The notes under the pieces: generated by a model | Seen by the model: the letters and a program-made list of their open reading frames with translations, nothing else | Told to the model about the DNA's origin: nothing | Databases searched by the model: none | Part shown: one piece after another, positions 56,798 to 64,000 of the stretch | Position numbering within the stretch: position 1 is the stretch's first letter | Layout: each line of letters opens with the position of its first letter | Assembly: GCA_029168955.1 (NCBI GenBank) | Contig: JAPDOI010000366.1 | Location: forward strand, 62,001-126,000 | Length of the DNA stretch: 64,000 nt | Source: Aplectana chamaeleonis | Taxonomy: Eukaryota > Nematoda > Chromadorea > Rhabditida > Cosmocercidae | Direction of reading: 5' to 3' | Translations under genes and position numbers: made by a program

Positions 56798-57222
56798 CCT
56801 GAAGTCACCTTTCAGGGCCGGCATCAGAATGCCGAATGAGGACTCTAGTGAGATGAGGCGACTTTTATACCGGCTGTGCTCATAGTAAACACATCGAGAC
56901 GTGATCAATCGTTTTATCATGTTTTCGCTGAGATGTTTTCACTTGTTTAGAAATTTCTGAGATGCCAGCAACGGCGGTAATTTCTCCCTTTGCGCTGAAA
57001 GATATCCAGCCGCTCAATAACTGATATGCATTAACATGTTAGCGCTGGCGGTATTTTCACTCTTTGCGCTGACTGATATCCGACCGCTCAGCAAATTCAC
57101 CCTTTGCGCGGATAAGCTTTGATGACGGCGCTAAAGGTGAATTTGATGCCTAATGATAACAGAGCGTGATAGAAGCCGCTTTCCCCAAAGCATCAAGTCT
57201 CGAATTGGCAGAGTAGGATAGC

Positions 57223-57669
57223 CCCAGGGTCAGCCGCTCGAGCCAAACTTCACCGGCTCATGCTGATGTGGCTCGTCTGCGCCGGCCCGTATGTCTGATT
57301 CGGAACAAGAACGATAGTTAAGTGCGCTAGAAGAGGACTACCGTAATCTTAGCTGATTAGATGAATGATGTTATTCGGCTCTCGTAAACAAATTTGATGA
57401 TATCCAAGTGATCAAGGGTAAAGTATAAAAGAAAAGAAGAGCGGTGTGTCTTGATTCACACACAGCCCTTCTCCAGAGGTTAGCAGTTTAGAATCTGCCT
57501 GGACCTGGACTACAAAGCAGGAAAACAGCACTACCGGTGCTGAAGATGTAGCGAATTCGGAGTCAGAAATTTTAGAGCCAACTCGAGTGATATTCTGGCG
57601 CACTTAACTATCGTTCTTGTTGATTCGGAGGCATGGCTTGCATACGGTGTCCTGAACATTAAACTGAGG
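57223..57669 (+). repeat. Leader segment with TATA box, copy 1
   Basis: 57300-57669 is repeated at 59945-60294: AACGATAGTTAAGTGCG, AGTATAAAAG...GAGCGGTGTGTC, CCTGGACTACAAAGCAGGAAAAC and GATTCGGAGGCATG. Both copies lead straight into a 42-bp array. TATAAAA is at 57424-57430, followed by GAAGAGCGGTGTG and a GTGTGT/ACACAC hairpin. Confidence 0.8.
57424..57430 (+). promoter_or_regulatory. TATA-box-like element before the first 42-bp array
   Basis: TATAAAA followed 10-20 bp on by GAAGAGCGGTGTG and then TTCACACACAG. The same arrangement is found at 60048-60054 (plus strand) and on the minus strand at 56294-56300. Sequence-only prediction. Confidence 0.4.
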
Positions 57670-58375
57670 TCATGCGCACGTCCCTTGATGTCCTGCACAC
57701 TCCTACTGAGATCCAGCACACAATCCATGACGTGCTGCTCATCCTTAAAGTGTTCTTGCACGCGTTTCATGATGCCCTGCACTTTCCTACTAAGGCCCTG
57801 CACACATTTCATTACGTCCTGCTCATCCCTACTGGGGTACTGCACACAATCTACGACGTCCTGCACACTCCTACTGAGGTCCTGCACACGTTCCATGATT
57901 TTCTGCACTTTCCTACTGAGGTCCTGCACGCATTCTACGACGTTCTGCACACCCCTACTGAGGTCCTGCACAAGTTCCTTGATGTCGTGCACACTCCTAC
58001 TAAGGTCCTACACACATTCTACGACCTCCTGCACACCCTTACTGGGGTCCTGCTCAAGTTCTTTGATGTCCTGCACACATTCCACGACGTCCTGCACACC
58101 CCAACTGGGGTCCTGCACAAGTCCCATGATGTACCGCACACTCAAACTAAGGTCCTGCACACGTTCCACCATGTCCTGCACACTCTTACTGAGGTCCTGC
58201 ACACATTCAACGACGTCCTGCACACCCTACTGGGGTCCCGCACACGGCCCATGATGTCCTGCACACTTCTACTAAGGTCCTGCACACGTTCGATGATGTC
58301 CTGCATACTCCTACTGAGACCCTGTATACATTCTACGGCGTGCTGCACACCCCTACTGAGGTCTCACATAGTCAA
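57670..58375. repeat. 42-bp tandem array, copy 1 (heptad-coding)
   Basis: Made of alternating ~21-bp halves CCTGCACACTCCTACTGAGGT and CCTGCACACGTTCCATGATGT with variation. All frames stay open for long stretches. The minus strand reads as heptads such as VQDLSRS-VQDIMER, a coiled-coil-like pattern; the plus strand reads HDVLHTPTEVLHTF repeats over 235 codons. Which strand, if any, is expressed cannot be told. Arrays of the same type are at 60295-60515 and 63600-64000. Confidence 0.85.
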
Positions 58376-58553
58376 CTGACACTTCAGCACATCCTGCGAC
58401 GCCTTCTTATCGATGGTGCGCTTGGAACGAATACGCGCCGCGGTCAAGTACATCAATCCCGCACAGCGTCCTCTTCCAAGCCGGACGTTTAAAGTACACC
58501 ACCCTGGAGAGCAAGGTTTTTTTTTCTAATGGAGTCTAAGAAAACAATGACTG

Positions 58554-59923
58554 ATAACGAAAAACCCACCATTTTCATAAACTAATCTTGAGAGGCCGGT
58601 TTCCGAGTTTGAAACGCCCTTTAGGGGCCCAGAAGTCACTATGGTGAGTTCTGACAATTATTTTCGTCATTCCCGTGGCCGATTACCTCTAGTCACAAAT
58701 TTTCGAGCGATTTGGTCCACGCCTTCAAAAAAAATGGTTTTCGACGGACGGAGGTGGAGGTGGAGGCGGAGGCGGAGGCGGAGGCGGAGGCGGAGGCGGA
58801 GGCGGAGGCGGAGGCGGAGGCGGAGGCGGAGGCGGAGGCGGAGGCGGAGGCGGAGGCGGAGACGGTGGTGGAGAACGTTTTTGTGTACTCTGTGAGGTCA
58901 TAACTTCAGAAAGCTGGGACCAATTGGGATGAAAAGTTGCACACATATGTAATTTCTTGCAGCGCATCGAATGGTGTACAGCTCATTCCTCTGGTGACGG
59001 TATGAATAGGTGATCTCATTGTAGGGCATCCGCGCCGAAAGAGATTAAAGCCAAATCCTGGTGAGCGCTTCGCGCTTACCACAATAACGAAAAACCCACC
59101 ATTCTCATAAACTAATCTTGAGAGGCCGGTTTCCGAGTTTGAAACGCCCGTTAGGGGCCCAGAAGTCATTATGGTGAGTTCTGACAATTATTTTCGTCAT
59201 TCCCGTGGCCGATTACCTCTAGTCACAAATTTTCGAGCGATTTGGTCCACGCCTTCAAAAAAAATGGTTTTCGACGGACGGAGGCGGAGGCGGTGGTGGA
59301 GAACGTTTTTGCGTACTTTGATAGGTCATAACTTTAGAAAGCGGGGACCAATTGGGGTGAAAAGTTGCACACATATGTAATTTGTTGCAGCGCATCGAAT
59401 GGTGTACAGCTCATACCTCTGGTGACGGTATGAATAGGTGATCTCATTGTAGGGCATCTGCGCGGAAAGAGATCAAAGCCAAATCCTGGTGAGCGCTTCG
59501 CGCTCACCACAATAACGAAAAACCCACCATTTTCATAATTTACTCTTAAGAGGCCGTTTTCCGAGTTTGAAACGCCCGTTAGGGGCCCAGAAGTCATTAT
59601 GGTGAGTTCAGACAACTATTTTCGTCATTCCCGTGGCCGATTACCTCTAGTCACAAATTTTCGAGCGATTTGGTCCACGCCTTCAAAAAAAAATGGAATT
59701 CGACGGACGGAGGTGGAGGCGGAGGCGGAGGCGGTGAACGTTTTTGCGTACTTTGAGAGGTCATAACATCAGAAAGCGGGGAATAATTGGGATGAAAAGT
59801 TGCACACATATGTAACTTCTTGCAGCGCATCGAATGGTGCACAGCTCATACCTCTGGTGACGGTATGAATAGGTGATCTCATTGTAGGGCATCCGCGCGG
59901 AAAGAGATCAAAGCCAAAGATCA
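58554..59923 (+). repeat. Three tandem copies of a ~410-530-bp unit
   Basis: Units start ATAACGAAAAACCCACCATT at 58554, 59084 and 59511. Each contains GTTTCCGAGTTTGAAACGCCC, AGTCAC/TATGGTGAGTTCTGACAA, TTTGGTCCACGCCTTCAAAA, a GGCGGA tract, GTTGCACACATATGTAA and GGTGACGGTATGAATAGGTG. Units 1 and 2 end with GTGAGCGCTTCGCGCTTAC or the perfect hairpin GTGAGCGCTTCGCGCTCAC. Length differences come mainly from the GGCGGA tract. Confidence 0.92.
58748..58868 (+). repeat. Expanded GGCGGA hexanucleotide tract
   Basis: About 20 units in the first tandem copy, against only two to four units at the same place in the second (about 59279-59297) and third (about 59708-59731). Reads as poly-Arg, Ala-Glu or Pro depending on frame and strand. 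The G-rich strand is a quadruplex candidate. Confidence 0.92.
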
Positions 59924-60294
59924 GTAGCGAGATCAGTAGCGCAAACGATAGTTAAGTGCGCCAGAGAAGGACTACCGTAATCTTAGGAATGATGTTATTC
60001 GGCTCTCGTAAAGAAATTTGATGATACCCATTTGATCAATGATAAAGTATAAAAGAAGTGAAGAGCGGTGTGTCTTGATACGCACACAGTCCTTCTCCAG
60101 AGTTCAGCAGTTGAGGATCTGCCTGGACTACAAAGCAGGAAAACATCACCACCGGTGGTGAAGATGTAGCGAATTCGGAGTCAGAACTTAGAAAATTTTA
60201 GAGCCATTTCGAGTGAGATTACGGTAGCCTTGTTCTGGCGCACTTACCTATCGCTCTTGCTGATTCGGAGGCATGACTTGCATACGGTGTCCTG
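59924..60294 (+). repeat. Leader segment with TATA box, copy 2
   Basis: Duplicate of 57300-57669 with scattered differences; TATAAAA at 60048-60054. Leads into the second 42-bp array at 60295. Confidence 0.8.
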
Positions 60295-60515
60295 GACATA
60301 AACTGAGGTCCTGCGCACGTCCTTTGATGTTCTGCACACTCACTTTAAGGTCCTGCAAACGTTCCATGATGTCCTGCACACTCCTACTGAGGTCCTGCAC
60401 ACAATCTACGACGTCCTGCACACCCCTTCTCGGGTCCTGCACAGGTCCCATAATGTCGTGAACACTCCTACTGAGGTCCTGCACACATTATACGACGTCC
60501 TGCGCACCCCTACTG
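60295..60515. repeat. 42-bp tandem array, copy 2
   Basis: About five units of the same 42-bp repeat as 57670-58375, ending at CCCCTACTGGGAGGG. The minus strand reads VQDLSRSVQDIMERLQDLK-type heptads. Confidence 0.85.
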
Positions 60516-61454
60516 GGAGGGAGATCAGCTGTTCCCCCAATCGCGGCGTGGCTTAGTCGCATTCGCGGCGTGACCTTGTCGCGTCGCGGAGGGGGCGGCC
60601 CGGGTCACGGACGACTTTCCCTCATTGGGTATCTCATTGGAGCTCATTAGCGTGTGCTGTCCTGGGCAATCAAATCTCGACTGAAGCTTCGACGGCCTAT
60701 CGCTGTAATTTTGTGATTCAAGTTCTGTAAATCTAATATTATTCTGTGATGCTAGTATTCAATTATTCTCTGGGTCCTCTTCTATAAATCTACAATGTTT
60801 TTCCTATATTCTACCACATTTCCTCCTGTCCTCGAATGGTGCCAATTTTTTGCTGTTCTAGTTAATTTGTGATTTAAATCCCGCTAGACGGAGCGTGGAA
60901 TTATTTCGCAAGCAGCTAGAATTTTGCAAATATTTATGATTCCCCGCATCTTTCCTGATTTCATCTTATTTATACTTTGCGTAGTTTTTTTTTAAACTAA
61001 CGTGTACTTTGCGCGAAAGTCCTCTTGTTTTGAATACTTTAACGAAAAAATTAACATTACCTGTGCTCGAATTTCTTCCTAAATCAATAGTTTCCAGGGC
61101 TCAGGTAGTTTCTTTAAATAAAACCAGCGTCCAATATGCTCAAAAAACGAAACTAACGTTCACAATGCACAAAATTCTTCCTGTTTTGAAATTTTGAACT
61201 TTAAATATTTTCTTGAATACAAAATGACGTCCATCATGCTCAAAAATATCCCTCTTCGAATATTTTCAGCATTCTGGTAGTTTTTTTTTTCGCAAGAAAA
61301 AGAATTTTTCAAACTAGTGTGTTTCCATTACGAATGCAAAACAGAAGTTTTTCATGATTAGCATTGTTTGCTTCAATGAATCAACCAATCTTGGTCTCGG
61401 CCTGCATCTATTCGAGTGCTGTTCCATAGGGGATGACATAGGGGAAGGGCAGTC
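60516..61454. other. No recognisable gene; short GC-rich repeat
   Basis: 60540-60600 has GCGGCGTGGCTTAGTCGC / GCGGCGTGACCTTGTCGC direct repeats. The remainder is AT-rich and unassigned. Confidence 0.35.
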
Positions 61455-61456
61455 TA

Positions 61457-62146
61457 CTCAGATAGAGACATCACACTTCCCGCGGTACCACTAGCCAACG
61501 TCCCGTAACCCCTCCCTCAGAAGGCCAATAGATCGGTCGCGGGCAGTCGGCAGCGCTGTTTCGTTGACTGCCCGTATACGGTGAACACGCACTTTGCGGC
61601 CTTTCTGCCACCGCCTTACGGCTAATCTGATGACGGACAGAAGACAATTCTAAAACAGTTTGCGGCACATTTAAAAATCACCCTTTAAGTAAAGATCTCT
61701 CCTAACAAAATTCGAAAAATCCGCTCCTGGAGACTGCATTTGATAAGTAAGCAGTGAGCTTCTACGGGGAAGCTCCCTACACTCACTGCTTCTTACAGCC
61801 CTCTCATTCGCAGATGCCATTAACGGACAGTGATTCACCTGCTCAAGGCCAGCGTCGCACACAGCGCGGGTTTTGGAAAGAGTCTCAACACAGCGTTCTC
61901 TGCTCGTCAATTGTTCATTGGCTCCACTCTAGTGGGTGGTGCAATGATGATATCAGAGTGGGAATCGATGAGTGAGTGTTCGATGACTCCCAGCAATAGC
62001 CGACTGCCCGCCGACACTCCGCGGAAAGACGGTAAAGCCTCTCTGTCAGCGGGAAGTGGGGCGCTGTGCCACGCCCACAAAATTGGGGCCGTGCGAAGTC
62101 GACTAGCCCGACTTGGCCGGCGGGAAGTGGGCTGTTTTTATCTGAG
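61457..62146 (+). mobile_element. Inverted-repeat element (family F), copy 2
   Basis: 690 bp, ends CTCAGATAGAGACATCACAC and GTGGGCTGTTTTTATCTGAG, flanked by TA on both sides (61455-61456, 62147-62148). Aligns with 32661-33361 along the whole length in the same orientation, including GCGTCGCACACAGCGCGGGTTT and GGGAAGTGGGGCGCTGTGCC. No transposase. Confidence 0.88.
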
Positions 62147-62148
62147 TA

Positions 62149-63500
62149 GGTATCAGTGTTAGGTGATAATTATCTAACACCTCATCGCCATAAACCCAAA
62201 AGGCCATTAGCGTTCTAGGGCCATATGCTTTCTAAGTTGTCCATCACCCTCTTTATGGCTTGATCGTCTTTAGTTTCGCTTGTTTTAATTCACATTTTTT
62301 TAATCATTCATGCAAGAAGCGCTAACAGCTGATTATTTAAAAATTCAATCTCCCCAGTATCCCTCTCGAAGAGTCTCCCAAAACTACCCCAAAACCTGAA
62401 ATTTACTGCTACGAGGGGAAATTTGAGCATAGTGAATGGAAGATGTTTTTTTTTTCAAAAAACTACCCCTAAATCTTGCAATTTGTCAAAAAATCAAACA
62501 TAAGTCTGAAAAGACGTGGAAATCCAGCGTAAAAATTCCCAAGAACCAATGTGAACCTATTCAGTTGAAAAAAAAACTTTCTATATTTGCAGGGTGTGTT
62601 TGATGATATCTATTTTCATACGACAGTAATCGAAACTTATTAGTCACTCCGACTTCTGGAGTTTCTCCAAAGCTCTGACTCGAGATCACTATCGCCTTTT
62701 AATGTACTTTTGGTTTTCGGATGATTATTTTTTGAATACTCCCTTGAAGAAAATCTGGGCTCTCCACAAAGTAGTCAGACTAAACCGTTTCCGTTTACAC
62801 CAAATCAATATTTACGAAAGCAAATTCTGAGAACAAAAATTAGTGAGTGATAAGTTGAATTCTTTTTATAACAACAAGTTTTCGAATACTCAAAATTACT
62901 GTCAAAATTTTCGAAAATATTCATTCCGTACCTGACTTTAGACGAATATTATCGAGCCTCATTTTTGTCTTGTTTTTTTCGAACGTTGTAAAACTGTCCT
63001 GATGATTTTAAATCTAACGTAAAATCATTCGAGAGCAATTACCCGAGCCAAACGAATTGTTATTGAGACAACTAGCACGTCTTCTCCTGTCAGAAAAGGC
63101 AGAAAGAAAACACAAAGAAGTAGTCAAAAAAACTCTGAAGAGTTACAGAACTGTCCATTTTTTCACATTGCTTGACATGATTCGTTGGTTATCGATAAAA
63201 AAAACTCCATTCACACGTGTTAAATGGGAAAAAATAATCAATATGGTTCATGAAATTTTGAACGATCAAACTGTTGCTTATGTTCTGCTTTTCACAATGG
63301 CGTTCAGATTTATATAGATGTGAAAATCTTCATGAACAAGCCTGCTTTGCCAGAGCGGGAATAAAACAAAAGTGAGCCTACCTCTGAAGAGAATCTGATT
63401 GGAATATTTAGTTCACTGACATAGTAGTGAGGACTCGAAGCCGCTTTTTTAGAATAGTTAAACATTAAGATTGTTTCCTAAGACTCGTGGTTGTTCTAAT
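62149..63500. other. No recognisable gene
   Basis: AT-rich; an open frame of 86 codons at 63057-63317 (Lys/Arg-rich) has no known domain. No repeat partner seen. Confidence 0.35.
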
Positions 63501-63599
63501 CATCCGGCATGCGCTAGCGCGCTCTACCGCAGATGCTGTCTAGCCGCGCCCATCCGCCGCGCGCGGTGGCCCCGCCGCATTGGCGGTGGGGGAAATGCA

Positions 63600-64000
63600 G
63601 TACACCCCTACTGGGATGGTGCACAGGTCCCATGATGTCCTGTACACTCCTACTGAGGTCTTGCACACGTTCCATAATGTCCTGCACACTCCTACTGAGG
63701 TCCTGCACAGGTCCCATGATGTCCTGCACACTCCTGCTGAGGTCCTGCATACGTTCCATGATGTCCTGCTCACTCCTACTGAGGTCCTGCACAGGTCCCA
63801 TGATGTCCTACACACTCCTACTAAGTTCTTGCACACGTTCCATGATGTCCTGCACACTCCTACTGAGGTCCCGCACTGGTCCCATGATGTCCTGCACACT
63901 CCTACTAAGGTCTTGCACACGTTCCATGACGTCCTGCATACTCCTACTGAGGTACTGCACACATTCTACGACGTCCTGCACACCCCTACTGGGGTCCTGC
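63600..64000. repeat. 42-bp tandem array, copy 3, running off the window
   Basis: At least nine units of the CCTGCACACTCCTACTGAGGT / CCTGCACACGTTCCATGATGT repeat. More regular than the other two arrays. The minus strand keeps heptads (VQDLSRSVQDIMER) for over 60 codons. Preceded by a GC-rich palindromic patch at 63505-63590. Confidence 0.88.

Larger units (their letters stand above)
56055..57222. mobile_element. Larger inverted-repeat element containing a nested MULE-like element
   Basis: TCTGCCAATTCGAGACTTGATGC at 56060 is mirrored by GCATCAAGTCTCGAATTGGCAGAG near 57193, with weaker pairing outward (GGCCCC...) and inward (GGTGAATTTG / CAAATTCACC). A 306-bp element with its own target duplication sits in the left end. 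Between them, 56594-56797 is a short coding-like frame of unknown nature, and the minus strand at 56863-56869 has a TATAAAA box. Confidence 0.6.

Noticed and set aside
57672..58379. 235-codon plus-strand protein of HDVLHTPTEVLHTF repeats
   Set aside because: The repeat unit is stop-free in more than one frame on both strands, so openness alone does not support a gene.
63500..63560. tRNA gene on the minus strand (GGTAGAGCGC-like A box)
   Set aside because: No matching B box, anticodon arm or acceptor stem could be drawn.

Overview
The window looks like repeat-dense, gene-poor nuclear DNA of a nematode, most plausibly a strongylid (hookworm-like) worm. I infer this from the element mix: RTE-type and CR1/Jockey-like non-LTR retrotransposons, a BEL/Pao gag relic with a glycine-tRNA primer site, many small inverted-repeat DNA elements, poly-G runs and a 54-bp intron. 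No rRNA, tRNA, CRISPR array or intact host gene is visible. Only two stretches look like host-type exons: a possible first exon at 9499-9580 and a two-exon fragment inside a palindrome at 50636-51010.

Layout. 1-1820: 3' part of an RTE pol pseudogene. 1821-6993: two ~700-bp inverted arms around an RTE tail and a nearly complete CR1-like element on the minus strand. 7336-8220: a third arm fragment, then a ~640-bp palindrome-bounded element packed with perfect stem-loops. 9499-10370: candidate exon, then a ~96-bp tandem array. 13.9-15.4, 16.5-17.0, 20.3-20.7, 21.8-24.5, 25.9-26.6, 29.3-32.5 and 53.5-54.0 kb: insertions of at least six related miniature-element families that all begin AGGCA and duplicate TTAA. 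15.5-19.35 kb: two RTE 3' fragments, the second with a tail grown into ~1.25 kb of GAGT/GGT repeat between two long GT tracts. 32.5-35.1 kb: BEL/Pao gag, primer site and possible LTR, split by a 701-bp element with 2-bp target duplications. 37.8-40.4 kb: a heptamer minisatellite and a hairpin-dense, duplicated, coding-like tract of unknown origin. 41.9-43.3 kb: a Tc1-like-ended element carrying two nested elements. 43.77-52.47 kb: a second giant inverted repeat (arms ~788 bp) whose interior holds a minus-strand RTE with one continuous frame and three stops, and a smaller palindrome of ~250-bp repeats around a captured exon pair. 54.8-57.2 kb: more fold-back elements, one with 9-bp target duplications. 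57.25-64 kb: 42-bp arrays, duplicated TATA-containing leaders, a triplicated unit with a variable GGCGGA tract, and a second copy of the 2-bp-TSD element.

The window records nested transposition rather than a pathway. Retroelements would have supplied reverse transcriptase and endonuclease; the miniature elements encode nothing and must have relied on transposases from elsewhere. Two paired copies with and without an insertion, and one insertion splitting a reading frame, allow target duplications to be defined from the window itself.
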